Below, piece by piece: positions 23,082 to 31,490 of a stretch of 33,299 nt of DNA. Every line of letters begins with the position of its first letter. Positions within the stretch are counted from its first letter, which is position 1. The stretch lies in the NCBI GenBank assembly GCA_018261895.1, contig JAGTRT010000031.1, positions 1 through 33,299 of the forward strand, in the 5' to 3' direction. The notes under the pieces were generated by a model. The model did not search any database and was not told the origin of the DNA. It was given only the letters and a program-made list of their open reading frames with translations. The position numbers and the translations under genes are program-made. This DNA comes from Pseudomonadota bacterium (GTDB lineage: Bacteria > Pseudomonadota > Gammaproteobacteria > Burkholderiales > Rhodocyclaceae).

Positions 23082-24119
23082 ATGGCCCTGATTTCCCTGC
23101 GCCAGCTGCTCGACCACGCCGCCGAACACGGCTACGGCCTGCCCGCCTTCAACGTCAATAACCTCGAGCAAATCCAGGCCATCATGCAGGCCGCCGAAGC
23201 CTGCGACAGCCCGGTCATCCTGCAGGCCTCGGCCGGCGCCCGCAAATACGCCGGCGAGCCCTTCCTGCGCAAGCTCGTCGAAGCCGCCATCGAGCAGTAC
23301 CCGGACATCCCCGTCTGCCTGCACCAGGACCACGGCACCTCGCCGGCAGTCTGCCAGCAGTCGATGCGCAGCGGCTTTTCGAGCGTCATGATGGACGGCT
23401 CGCTGGGCACCGACGGCAAGACACCGACCACCTACGCCTACAACGTCGAAACGACCGCGAAAGTCGTTGAAATGGCCCACGCCATCGGCGTTTCGGTCGA
23501 AGGCGAACTGGGTTGCCTCGGTTCGCTGGAAACCGGCGAAGCCGGCGAGGAAGACGGCGTCGGCGCCGCCGGCAAGCTCGACCATTCGCAACTGCTCACC
23601 GATCCCGACGAAGCCGCCGACTTCGTCGCCAAGACCGGCGTCGATGCCCTGGCCATCGCCATCGGCACGAGCCACGGCGCCTACAAGTTCACCCGCCCGC
23701 CAACCGGCGAAATCCTCGCCATCGATCGCATCAAGGCCATCCACGCCCGCATTCCGAACACCCACCTGGTCATGCACGGCTCCTCCAGCGTGCCGCAGGA
23801 ATGGCTGGCGACCATCCGCCAGTACGGCGGCCAGATCAAGGAAACCTACGGCGTGCCGGTCGAGGAAATCGTCGAAGGCATCCGCCATGGCGTACGCAAG
23901 GTCAATATCGACACCGACATCCGCCTCGCCATGACCGGCGCCATGCGCAAGGCGATGGCCGAGAAACCCGACGAATTCGACCCACGCGCCTTCCTCAAAG
24001 CCGCCGTTGCCGCCGCCCGCGACCTCTGCCGCGCCCGCTTCGAGGCTTTTGGCAGCGCCGGCCGTGCCAATCGCATCAAACCGGTAGCCCTGGAAAAAAT
24101 GACCGCACTTTACCGCTGA
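23082..24119 (+). CDS. cbbA: Fructose-bisphosphate aldolase class II
   Basis: Zinc-dependent aldol condensation of glyceraldehyde-3-phosphate and dihydroxyacetone phosphate. The 345-residue protein is the class IIB (CbbA/Fba) type. It has [13 protein letters not shown] near residue 18, zinc-ligand motif CLHQDHG (H81 and H84), [54 protein letters not shown] and the glycine-rich [14 protein letters not shown]. The ATG at 23082 follows CACGGAGACCCC. It is the last gene of the cbb operon, after the hairpin repeat, with a terminator about 35 bp beyond the stop. No gapA or pgk follows, unlike longer cbb operons. Confidence 0.96.
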   Translation: MALISLRQLLDHAAEHGYGLPAFNVNNLEQIQAIMQAAEACDSPVILQASAGARKYAGEPFLRKLVEAAIEQYPDIPVCLHQDHGTSPAVCQQSMRSGFSSVMMDGSLGTDGKTPTTYAYNVETTAKVVEMAHAIGVSVEGELGCLGSLETGEAGEEDGVGAAGKLDHSQLLTDPDEAADFVAKTGVDALAIAIGTSHGAYKFTRPPTGEILAIDRIKAIHARIPNTHLVMHGSSSVPQEWLATIRQYGGQIKETYGVPVEEIVEGIRHGVRKVNIDTDIRLAMTGAMRKAMAEKPDEFDPRAFLKAAVAAARDLCRARFEAFGSAGRANRIKPVALEKMTALYR

Positions 24120-24153
24120 CAAAGAGATGGACTCTGCTGTACCTTGCGTCTTG

Positions 24154-24181
24154 CGGCCCTGCTTCCTGGGGCCGTTTTTTT
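24154..24181 (+). terminator. Rho-independent terminator of the cbb operon
   Basis: CGGCCC (24154-24159) and GGGCCG (24169-24174) pair around a 9-base loop, directly followed by seven T residues. It ends transcription from cbbF-cbbP-tkt-cbbA before pntAA. Confidence 0.9.
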
Positions 24182-24284
24182 AAACACAACATAAACAGAT
24201 TACCCTCGACAAAATTCATTTGGCTTAATTCTTATTTAATGCGAATATGCGGGAAAATTTCACACAAATATCTGGAGAAACAGC

Positions 24285-25412
24285 ATGTCTTTAACCATAG
24301 CCGTGGTCAGGGAACGGCTGCCTGGCGAAAGCCGGGTGGCACTCGTCCCTGAAACCGCAAAGAAGTTCGCCGCCTTGGGTGCGACGCTCCGCATGGAGCA
24401 AAGCGCCGGCACGGAAAGCCACTTCCTGGATTCCGACTACCCGGGCGTAACGCTCGTTGACGGCATCACCGAAGCCTACGGTAGCGCCCAACTCCTCATG
24501 CGCGTCACCCCGCCTTCGCCCGAAGAGATTGCCGCCATGCCCGAAGGCTCGGTGCTGATCGGTTTGCTCAAACCCTTCGAATCGAAAGAACGCCTCGCTG
24601 CCCTCAATGCGAAGAAGATCACCGCCTTCGCATTGGAGTTGCTCCCCCGCATCTCCCGCGCCCAGAGCATGGACGCGCTTTCTTCGCAAGGCGCCTGCGC
24701 CGGCTACCAGTGCGGCCTCATCGCCGCCGCCCGCTGTACCAAGTTCTTCCCCATGCTCACCACCGCCGCCGGCACCATCCGTCCGGCCCGTGTGCTCGTC
24801 ATCGGTGCCGGCGTCGCCGGCCTCCAGGCGATTGCCACCTGCAAGCGCCTCGGCGCCATGGTCGAAGCCTACGACGTCCGCGCTGCCGCCCGTGAGCAAA
24901 TCGAATCCCTCGGCGCCAAGTTCGTCGACACCGGCGTCTCCGCCGACGGCACCGGCGGCTACGCCCGTGACCTCACCGACGAAGAAAAAGCCCAGCAAAC
25001 CGAGAAACTCGCGAAGGCTGTCGCCCTGTCCGATGTGGTGATCACCACCGCCGCCATCCCCGGCAAGAAAGCCCCGGTCATCATCACCACCGACATGATC
25101 GGCCGCATGAAATACGGCGCCATCATCGTCGACATGGCCGCCGAATCCGGCGGCAACTGTGCGCTCACCCAGCCGGGCGAACACGTCATCGCCAACGACG
25201 TGAACATCCACGGCCCCTTGAACCTCCCCTCGCGCATGCCGACGCACGCCTCCGAGCTCTACGCCAAGAACCTCTACAACTTCCTCTCGCCGTGGATCAA
25301 GGACGGCCAGCTCAACATCGACTGGGCAGACGAAGTCGTCGCCGGCACCGTGTTGTGCAAGGACGGAATGACGGTTCATTCCGTGGTGAAACAAGTATTG
25401 GGAGAAAACTGA
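24285..25412 (+). CDS. pntAA: NAD(P) transhydrogenase alpha subunit, part 1 (NAD-binding domain I)
   Basis: Hydrophilic NAD(H)-binding component of the proton-translocating transhydrogenase, which reduces NADP+ with NADH using the proton gradient. The 375 residues open with TIAVVRERLPGESRVALVPE and hold the alanine-dehydrogenase-like Rossmann motif RVLVIGAGVAGLQAIATCKR near residue 170. The mobile-loop region YARDLTDEEKAQQ and IVDMAAESGGNC follow. CTGGAGAAACAGC precedes the ATG at 24285. The alpha subunit is split in two genes here, as in many proteobacteria. It follows the cbb terminator; the AT-rich stretch 24185-24270 probably holds its promoter. Its stop overlaps the next start (TGATG). 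Confidence 0.95.
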   Translation: MSLTIAVVRERLPGESRVALVPETAKKFAALGATLRMEQSAGTESHFLDSDYPGVTLVDGITEAYGSAQLLMRVTPPSPEEIAAMPEGSVLIGLLKPFESKERLAALNAKKITAFALELLPRISRAQSMDALSSQGACAGYQCGLIAAARCTKFFPMLTTAAGTIRPARVLVIGAGVAGLQAIATCKRLGAMVEAYDVRAAAREQIESLGAKFVDTGVSADGTGGYARDLTDEEKAQQTEKLAKAVALSDVVITTAAIPGKKAPVIITTDMIGRMKYGAIIVDMAAESGGNCALTQPGEHVIANDVNIHGPLNLPSRMPTHASELYAKNLYNFLSPWIKDGQLNIDWADEVVAGTVLCKDGMTVHSVVKQVLGEN

Positions 25413-25693
25413 TGGACGGCCTGCTCGCGCTCTACATCTTCATGCTCGCCGCCTTCACCGGCTACGAGATCATCGCCAAGGTCCCGGTCATCCTGCACAC
25501 GCCACTGATGTCCGGTTCCAACTTCATCCACGGCGTTGTGGTTGTGGGTGCCATGCTCATGCTCGGCACCGCTGATACGCCGGTTCAACAGGCCATCGGC
25601 TTCTTCGCCGTCGCCCTCGGTGCGGCCAATGCCGCCGGTGGTTACGTCGTGACCGAACGCATGCTCGCCATGTTCAAGAAGAAGGAAGGCTGA
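25412..25693 (+). CDS. pntAB: NAD(P) transhydrogenase alpha subunit, part 2 (membrane domain)
   Basis: The 93-residue membrane component that, with PntB, forms the proton channel (domain II). It has three helices: LLALYIFMLAAFTGYEIIA, SNFIHGVVVVGAMLMLGTAD and AIGFFAVALGAANAAGGYVV. The family-typical GYEIIAKVPVILHTPLMSG and NAAGGYVVTERML are present. The ATG at 25412 overlaps the pntAA stop by one base, with GGGAGAAA just upstream. It is followed after 2 bp by pntB. Length is normal for the split form. Confidence 0.95.
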   Translation: MDGLLALYIFMLAAFTGYEIIAKVPVILHTPLMSGSNFIHGVVVVGAMLMLGTADTPVQQAIGFFAVALGAANAAGGYVVTERMLAMFKKKEG

Positions 25694-25695
25694 TC

Positions 25696-27066
25696 ATGAC
25701 GCTACCTGTTTACGTTCAAGGCGCCTGGTTCGTCGGCGCACTGCTCTTCATCTTCGGCCTCAAGGGCATGAGCTCGCCGGCCAGTGCACGCAAGGGCATC
25801 ATCATCGCCGGCTACGGCATGCTCGTCGCCATTGCCGCGACCTTCCTGATTCCCGGCCTGCAGAACCTCGCCCTCATGGCCCTCGCCCTGGCGCTGGGTG
25901 GTTCGGCTGCCTGGATCTCCGGCAAGAAGGTCAAGATGACCGACATGCCGCAGATGGTCGCCATCTACAACGGCATGGGCGGCGGTGCCGCAGCAGCCAT
26001 TGCCGCCATCGAGTTCGCCAAGGGCGATACCCACAGCCTGGCCACGACGGTGCTCGCCGTCATCGGCGCGCTGATCGGTGCGGTGTCCTTCACCGGCTCC
26101 TGCGTCGCCTGGGCCAAGCTGCAGGGGGTGCTCAAGAAAGCCCATCGCCTGCCGGCGCAGAATGCGGTCAATGTGCTGCTCGCCTTGGTTGCTATCGGTC
26201 TCGGTGCGGCCATGGTACTCATGGCGCCGGCCAAACCCGAACTGATCTTCGGCTTCTTCGCTGTCGCCCTCGTTCTTGGTCTGATCGTCACCCTGCCTAT
26301 CGGCGGGGCCGACATGCCGGTCGTGATCTCGCTGTTCAACGCCTTCACGGGTCTGGCCGTCGGTTTCGAAGGCTATGTGCTCGGCAATCCCTCGCTGATC
26401 ATCGCCGGTATCGTCGTCGGTGCCGCCGGTACGCTGCTCACGCAACTGATGGCCAAGGCCATGAACCGGCCGATCTCGAACATTCTCTTCACGCCGATGG
26501 TGGCGAGCGGTCCGGGCGAAGCGATTTCCGGCAGCATGAAGGAAGTCGGGGCCATCGACGCTGCGGCGATGATGCGTTACGCCTCCAAGGTCATCATCGT
26601 CCCGGGTTACGGCATGGCCGTGGCGCATGCCCAGCACAAGGTGTGGGAAATGACGTCCATCCTCGAGGAAGCCGGGGTCGAGGTGAAGTTCGCCATCCAC
26701 CCGGTGGCCGGACGGATGCCGGGTCACATGAACGTGCTGCTCGCCGAAGCCGGCGTGCCCTACGACAAGATCATGGATCTGGAAGAGATCAATGGCGAAT
26801 TCGCGCAGACGGATGTCGCCTTGATCATCGGGGCGAACGACGTGGTCAACCCGAGCGCCCGCACCGACAAGTCCAGCCCGATCTACGGCATGCCGATTCT
26901 CGATGCGGACAAGGCGCAGAACGTGATCGTGATCAAGCGGGGCAAGGGCACGGGGTACTCGGGCGTCGAGAATGCGCTGTTCTATACCGACAACTGCCGC
27001 ATGCTTTATGGCGATGCCCAGCCCATGGCCGGGGAAATCATTCAGCACCTTAAGGCGATGGGGTGA
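25696..27066 (+). CDS. pntB: NAD(P) transhydrogenase beta subunit
   Basis: The 456-residue subunit with about nine membrane helices in the N-terminal half and a C-terminal NADP(H)-binding domain III in the cytoplasm. Membrane motifs include MVAIYNGMGGGAAAAIAAIEF and GADMPVVISLFNAFTGLAVG. Domain III has KVIIVPGYGMAVAHAQHKV near residue 300, HPVAGRMPGHMNVLLAEAGV, LIIGANDVVNPSAR and GMPILDADKAQNVIVIKRG. It begins 2 bp after pntAB, so the three genes form one operon. Two hairpins follow in the gap to the chemoreceptor gene. Next to a Calvin-cycle operon, NADPH supply is the likely purpose. Confidence 0.96.
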   Translation: MTLPVYVQGAWFVGALLFIFGLKGMSSPASARKGIIIAGYGMLVAIAATFLIPGLQNLALMALALALGGSAAWISGKKVKMTDMPQMVAIYNGMGGGAAAAIAAIEFAKGDTHSLATTVLAVIGALIGAVSFTGSCVAWAKLQGVLKKAHRLPAQNAVNVLLALVAIGLGAAMVLMAPAKPELIFGFFAVALVLGLIVTLPIGGADMPVVISLFNAFTGLAVGFEGYVLGNPSLIIAGIVVGAAGTLLTQLMAKAMNRPISNILFTPMVASGPGEAISGSMKEVGAIDAAAMMRYASKVIIVPGYGMAVAHAQHKVWEMTSILEEAGVEVKFAIHPVAGRMPGHMNVLLAEAGVPYDKIMDLEEINGEFAQTDVALIIGANDVVNPSARTDKSSPIYGMPILDADKAQNVIVIKRGKGTGYSGVENALFYTDNCRMLYGDAQPMAGEIIQHLKAMG

Positions 27067-27080
27067 TGGTCGCGCTAACT

Positions 27081-27137
27081 GCACTGATTTAGTGCGTCTC
27101 AGGCAGATTTATGTAACGGCCGTGGCAACACGGCCGT
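27081..27137 (+). terminator. Two hairpins after pntB (possible terminator)
   Basis: GCACT-gattt-AGTGC (27081-27095) and the stronger ACGGCCGTG-gcaa-CACGGCCGT (27116-27137). Neither is followed by a T-run, so intrinsic termination is uncertain; the second lies 35 bp before the chemoreceptor start and could affect its leader. Confidence 0.4.
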
Positions 27138-27171
27138 ACAATACCGAGTTGTGTCTGACCGGAAGTTCTGC

Positions 27172-28392
27172 ATGAAGCGCATTGATAACCTGTTGATCTG
27201 GCTGGCGGCAGTTGCCAGCCTTGGACTCTGGCTATGGTCGCTGACCATTGGCCCGGTATCCCCGCACTTTCTGGTCGTTCTCGCCGTCCTGCTGGCTGCG
27301 AGCATGCTCTTCTCGACGAGCAACCAGCAACAGCGCCGCGAGCGTGAGCAGTCCTATATTCGCGAGCTGAAGGAAGTGATGTCGGAATACCAGGTGCTTT
27401 CCGACGAAGCCATGGCCCATGCCGAGATGCAGTTCAACTCGCTGGAAAGCGACATGCGCGAGGCCCAGGAAATCATCCGCGCCTCGGTCAACAAGATTTC
27501 CGGCAGCCTGACCGGCCTCGAATCGCAATCCTCCGACCAGCGCCAGATCCTGCGCACCCTGATCGAGCAGATGCTGAGCATGACCGGCGGCGAAAGCCAG
27601 TCCCGCGAACAGGTCAGCCTGCAACGTTTCTTCGACGAAACGAACACGCTGATCGCCGAATTCACGCGCACGATGACCCACCTGCAGCAAAGCGGCAAGG
27701 GCATCGCCGACAGTTTCGAGGCCATGCAGGATCGCGTCACGCGCATCAACACCTCGCTCAACGACATCGCCGGCATTACCAAGCAGACCGACCTGCTCGC
27801 CCTCAATGCCGCCATCGAAGCCGCCCGTGCCGGCGAGGCAGGCCGCGGCTTTGCCGTGGTCGCCGACGAAGTGCGCAACCTGGCCGCCCGCACCGGTGAA
27901 TTCAACATCGCCATCCGTGATTCGCTGACCGATATCGTCAATTCGCTGCACGAGGTCGGCAACAAGGTGGCCGATGCCACCAACGTCGACATGACGGTCG
28001 CCGACAAATCCCGCGACGCCCTGCAAGGCCTGGGCAGCGAGCTGATGCAACTGACCGCCGAAGCGCGCGAACACTCCGACCGCATCACTGCCATCACCGA
28101 GCAGATGCGCGAAATGACCCAGGAAGGCGTCATGGCCATGCAGTTCGAGGACATCGTGACGCAGATGATGTCCCGCATCAGCCAGCGCACCACCAATGTC
28201 GGCGAATACCTGCATGCTTTCCTGGCGCTGCACCACGACAACGAATCCGACGGCCTGCAGCGTTTCCGTTCGCGCAGCCAGAAACTCGTGGAACTGCTGG
28301 TCAATTCCCACGTCAAGACCGATGCCATCAAGACAACCAACGCCGGTTCGCGCGCCATGAACAGCAGCGACGGCGATATCGAGCTGTTCTGA
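27172..28392 (+). CDS. Methyl-accepting chemotaxis protein without periplasmic sensor domain
   Basis: Chemoreceptor signalling to CheA/CheW. The 406 residues begin with two closely spaced membrane helices ([22 protein letters not shown] and [16 protein letters not shown]) joined by only a few residues, so there is no periplasmic ligand domain and no obvious HAMP. A long coiled coil follows with the hairpin tip [20 protein letters not shown] / [17 protein letters not shown] near residues 203-237. The tail (residues about 330-406) has [14 protein letters not shown]. The ATG at 27172 follows CCGGAAG; an in-frame GTG at 27151 is possible. Signals are probably sensed in the membrane or cytoplasm. 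Next to pnt, an energy-taxis role is conceivable but unproven. Confidence 0.92.
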   Translation: MKRIDNLLIWLAAVASLGLWLWSLTIGPVSPHFLVVLAVLLAASMLFSTSNQQQRREREQSYIRELKEVMSEYQVLSDEAMAHAEMQFNSLESDMREAQEIIRASVNKISGSLTGLESQSSDQRQILRTLIEQMLSMTGGESQSREQVSLQRFFDETNTLIAEFTRTMTHLQQSGKGIADSFEAMQDRVTRINTSLNDIAGITKQTDLLALNAAIEAARAGEAGRGFAVVADEVRNLAARTGEFNIAIRDSLTDIVNSLHEVGNKVADATNVDMTVADKSRDALQGLGSELMQLTAEAREHSDRITAITEQMREMTQEGVMAMQFEDIVTQMMSRISQRTTNVGEYLHAFLALHHDNESDGLQRFRSRSQKLVELLVNSHVKTDAIKTTNAGSRAMNSSDGDIELF

Positions 28393-28410
28393 GCGCCTCC
28401 CGGGCAATTT

Positions 28411-28447
28411 GACGGTCAACCGGAAAAAAACGCCAAAATCGAAATCG
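28411..28447 (+). repeat. Dispersed 36-bp repeat, copy 6
   Basis: CAATTTGACGGTCAACCGG, then A-run, CGCC and AAAATCGAAATC. It fills the gap between the chemoreceptor stop and the next gene and abuts the ATG at 28448, so it forms the translation-initiation region of that gene. Confidence 0.88.
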
Positions 28448-29545
28448 ATGGACCTCGCTAGCCTGATCGAAACCCTCGGCGAACAGACCACCGTTGTCCT
28501 CTCCGGTCTGCTCATCGGCACCCTGTTCGGCGCCTTCGCCCAGCGCTCCCGCTTCTGCCTGCGCTCCGCCGTCGTCGAATTCTGGAACCGCCAGGGCTGC
28601 GCCAAGCTCGCCGTCTGGCTCTTCGCCTTCGCCTCCGCCGTCACCGTCACCCAACTCGCCATCAGTCTCGGCTGGCTCGACGTCTCCCAGGCCCGGCAAC
28701 TCGCCGCCACCGGCAGCCTTTCCGGCGCACTCATCGGCGGCCTGCTGTTCGGCATCGGCATGATCCTCGCCCGCGGCTGCTCCTCGCGCATGCTCGTCCT
28801 CGCCGCCAACGGCAACCTGCGCGCCCTGCTCACCGGCCTCGTCTTCGCCGTTGCAGCCCAGGCCTCGCTCAACGGCGTCCTCTCCCCCCTGCGCACCACC
28901 ATCACCGGCTGGTGGACCATCGCCGGCGGCGCCGAACGCGACCTCCTCGTCTCGCTCCACATGGGCCACCTCGGCGGCCTCGCCTTCGGCCTCGCCTGGC
29001 TTGTCGCCGCCATCTACTGCGCCCGCCGCGCCAAAATCAGCCGGCGCGAAGCAGCCGGCGGCTGCGGCGTCGGCATCATGATCGCCCTCGCCTGGGCCGT
29101 CACCTACCAGATCGGCAGCCAATCATTCGAGATCATCCCGGTACAAAGCCTCAGCTTCACCGGCCCCTCCGCCGACATGCTCATGCTTGTCCTGTCGCCC
29201 CCCGGCCAGCCCTGGGACTTCGACATCGGCCTCGTCCCCGGCGTCGTCCTCGGCTCTTTCCTGGCCGCCCTGTGGGGCCGCGAGCTCAAGCTGGAAGGCT
29301 TCAAGGACGGGCGCAGCATGAGCCGATACATCACCGGCGCCCTGTGCATGGGATTCGGCGGCATGCTCGCCGGCGGCTGCGCCGTCGGCGCCGGCGTCTC
29401 CGGCGCCGCCATCTTCGCCCTCACCGCCTGGCTCGCCCTCATCGGCATGTGGCTAGGCGCCGGCCTGACCGACCGCCTGGTCGACCAAACAGCCCAACAA
29501 ACCACGCCGGAACACGCCGGCAACGCCCCGGCTGTCTTGCCGTAG
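28448..29545 (+). CDS. YeeE/YedE family membrane transporter (sulfur-compound import)
   Basis: The 365-residue polytopic inner-membrane protein has the repeated signatures of the YeeE/YedE (TsuA-like, thiosulfate uptake) family: FAQRSRFCLRSAV, GIGMILARGCSSRMLVLAANG and GFGGMLAGGCAVGAGVSGA. The conserved cysteines within these glycine-rich segments take part in sulfur-compound passage in the characterised member. About ten helices are visible. The ATG at 28448 is used; a TTG start at 28409 would translate the dispersed repeat (TVNRKKTPKSKS) and is unlikely. No clear Shine-Dalgarno precedes the ATG. Proximity to soxB and rhodanese fits a role in sulfur metabolism; exact substrate unknown. Confidence 0.88.
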   Translation: MDLASLIETLGEQTTVVLSGLLIGTLFGAFAQRSRFCLRSAVVEFWNRQGCAKLAVWLFAFASAVTVTQLAISLGWLDVSQARQLAATGSLSGALIGGLLFGIGMILARGCSSRMLVLAANGNLRALLTGLVFAVAAQASLNGVLSPLRTTITGWWTIAGGAERDLLVSLHMGHLGGLAFGLAWLVAAIYCARRAKISRREAAGGCGVGIMIALAWAVTYQIGSQSFEIIPVQSLSFTGPSADMLMLVLSPPGQPWDFDIGLVPGVVLGSFLAALWGRELKLEGFKDGRSMSRYITGALCMGFGGMLAGGCAVGAGVSGAAIFALTAWLALIGMWLGAGLTDRLVDQTAQQTTPEHAGNAPAVLP

Positions 29546-29859
29546 GAAATCGCGGGATTAATTGGCGGACGGGTTTAACTGGGAAGCGGCGACGTGTCGG
29601 TGCGGCTATTCGATACACTGGCCAACTCATTCGGTAAGGCCTTGCCCAGCAGCTCTTGGTTCTCAATTTCACTAAACACCAGCTGTTATGCCCAGGGAAC
29701 TCACTATGTCCACCAAAAGCGGAAGCTGCACGGTAGCGAAAGCTCACCTTCACCTCAAATTTAATGCCGATTAGTTTATTCAAAATAGCTAATTTCGGCC
29801 TATCGATATTTCAAATGGCATAATCCTGGCATCGTAAATTTAAAATGAGGGGCAGGGCA
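29546..29859. other. Intergenic region of about 310 bp
   Basis: Composition shifts from GC-rich to AT-rich between about 29680 and 29840. An ORF of 22 codons starts at 29706 (MSTKSGSCTVAKAHLHLKFN...) after CAGGGAACTCACT, but has no independent support. The AT-rich end (TTTATTCAAAATAGC...ATCGATATTTCAAATGG) probably holds the promoter of the accessory gene. No terminator with a T-run was found. Confidence 0.4.
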
Positions 29860-31179
29860 ATGCATCAGGTTTTCGAGGAAATATCTGGGTCGCTACGGAC
29901 TTTGGCTGACGCTGTTCGCAATACCTCCGGAGAAAACCGAACCTTAACGGAGGCATATGGCTGGAATTGCCCTGCCATAACCCGTATCGATTTGGCCGCC
30001 ATTCCCGACAGCATAGCGACATGGCTGGAGGAAGCGTGCCCAGAAAAGATTGACCAAGATGAGTTTGATTGGCTAAAACCACTGCCAAAGCAAATCGAAG
30101 TTCTAAAGCAGCAAACAGTCCCTCAGCTCTTTAACGGAGGTAACGTACCACAGGCATCTGCCGCATATATGGCAACGATGTCTTTTTTGGAAAAGGAACT
30201 GGCTCCCTATTACTCTTGGCAGAAAATTGATGATCCAGCACAGCTTCCTCCGAAATTGGCAAGGAGGGTCAGAGGCTGCGCGGCACGCCTGGCGGAAATA
30301 GAGCCGGATTTGGGCGCCTTGGACGAAAAAGTTAGGGGAATACTAAGCGCCCATGATGCTGCAGAGTCGCTTCCAGCAGACATGGAAGCACTTTCTGAGG
30401 CACGCAAGAAAATCGACAGGTTGGCAGAGGGAGCAGTAATTGATGTCGAGAAAATAACTTCACGAGAAAAGCAGGCTAAGGAATACCTTGACCAGATGGT
30501 TGGCAAGGCGAAGGAAGCTTCAAAAATTATTGACCAGTGTGATGAGGCTTACCGCGCAGCCACGACCAAGGGGCTTGCCGCTGCGTTTGATGAGCGTGCA
30601 GCCTCGTTGCGGGAATCGATGCGTTATTGGGTTTTTGGGCTCGCCATGGCATTAGCTGCTGGAGGGGCGGTTGGTAAGAACCGAATCGATGCGCTTTCAG
30701 AGGTTTTCTCCAGCGGAACACTCCATTGGGAAACTGTGTTTGCCCACATTCTATTAACGGTAGTGGGTATTGGTGGCCCGCTTTGGTTCGCCTGGGTCGC
30801 CACAAAGCAAATAGGCCATAGATTCAGGCTTTCGGAGGACTATGCGTTTAAGGCTTCGGTGGCAAAGGCATATGAAGGCTACAGGAGAGAGGCCGCGAAC
30901 ATTGATGAAGTGTTTGAGGCCCGATTATTTAGTACTGCATTGGTACGCTTAGAGGAGGCTCCTTTGCGGCTTGTCGAGGGGACAACTCACGGAAGCCCTT
31001 GGCATGAATTTATGACATCTCCTGTCTTTGAACAGGCAGTGGCTGCCGTGCCAAACTTTAAAGACACCCTAGTTGAGATTTTCAAGAAGGGCTGGAATAC
31101 GACAAGTGGCTTTACCCAAAAGCCGGCAGGAGACGGAAAGCAGGTATCTGAAGAGTTAGGCAAGGCTGCTACACAGTAA
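29860..31179 (+). CDS. Accessory protein with coiled coil and two membrane helices, unknown family
   Basis: A 439-residue protein. The N-terminal 200 residues are soluble and helical (LAAIPDSIATWLEEACPE, KPLPKQIEVLKQQTVPQLF). Residues about 150-245 form a charged coiled coil (EALSEARKKIDRLAEGAVIDVEKI...YLDQMVGKAKEASKIIDQC). Then come two membrane helices (YWVFGLAMALAAGGAVG and ILLTVVGIGGPLWFAWVA) and a C-terminal soluble domain with YEGYRREAANIDEVFEARLF. The ATG at 29860 has GAGGGGCAGGGC upstream; an ATG at 29845 lies within that element. Its codon use is clearly AT-richer than all neighbouring core genes and it stands alone between sulfur-related genes, suggesting horizontal gain. I do not recognise the family. 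A membrane-acting defence or stress effector is one possibility, without direct evidence. Confidence 0.78.
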   Translation: MHQVFEEISGSLRTLADAVRNTSGENRTLTEAYGWNCPAITRIDLAAIPDSIATWLEEACPEKIDQDEFDWLKPLPKQIEVLKQQTVPQLFNGGNVPQASAAYMATMSFLEKELAPYYSWQKIDDPAQLPPKLARRVRGCAARLAEIEPDLGALDEKVRGILSAHDAAESLPADMEALSEARKKIDRLAEGAVIDVEKITSREKQAKEYLDQMVGKAKEASKIIDQCDEAYRAATTKGLAAAFDERAASLRESMRYWVFGLAMALAAGGAVGKNRIDALSEVFSSGTLHWETVFAHILLTVVGIGGPLWFAWVATKQIGHRFRLSEDYAFKASVAKAYEGYRREAANIDEVFEARLFSTALVRLEEAPLRLVEGTTHGSPWHEFMTSPVFEQAVAAVPNFKDTLVEIFKKGWNTTSGFTQKPAGDGKQVSEELGKAATQ

Positions 31180-31397
31180 ACAAGCTGCAGAGTGCTAATC
31201 GCCTTTTCGGGTATATCTTTCCAGCCTTGGCTTATGCATGAATTTGGGTCGAGGGTTCTGTGTTGCTCCGCAGGGACTTGATTATTCAGGCTGCCTAATT
31301 GTGCAGCGGCAGTGCAGTAATCCATAGCTGCGTTCCATATTAATTTTTTCGAATGGCTGCTTTGGCCGAATAGTGTGAATCGACCAGCCCCAATCCC

Positions 31398-31433
31398 ACG
31401 GTCAACCGGAAAAAATGCCCAAAATCGAAATGC
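31398..31433 (+). repeat. Dispersed 36-bp repeat, copy 7
   Basis: ACGGTCAACCGGAAAAAATG, then CCC and AAAATCGAAATGCC, in the convergent gap between the accessory gene and the rhodanese gene, 12 bp from a bidirectional terminator. The preceding 218 bp (31180-31397) hold no recognised gene. Confidence 0.88.
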
Positions 31434-31444
31434 CTTCGTTCAGG

Positions 31445-31477
31445 CAAAAAAATCCCCGCCGGAGCGGGGATTTTTTG
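31445..31477. terminator. Bidirectional Rho-independent terminator
   Basis: ATCCCCGC (31452-31459) and GCGGGGAT (31464-31471) pair around a 4-base loop. Seven A residues precede and a T-run follows, so it can stop transcription on both strands. It is 13 bp past the rhodanese stop on the minus strand. Confidence 0.92.
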
Positions 31478-31490
31478 CGCGCGGTAAAGC

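Noticed and set aside
21912..24122. 736-codon minus-strand open frame across tkt and cbbA
   Set aside because: It runs through two real genes and the hairpin repeat between them; its length comes from GC bias.
27232..29013. 593-codon minus-strand open frame across the chemoreceptor and transporter
   Set aside because: Crosses two genes and a repeat; no recognisable protein motif.
29706..29774. 22-codon ORF in the gap before the accessory gene
   Set aside because: A weak ribosome-binding site only; no conservation or motif can be judged from sequence alone.
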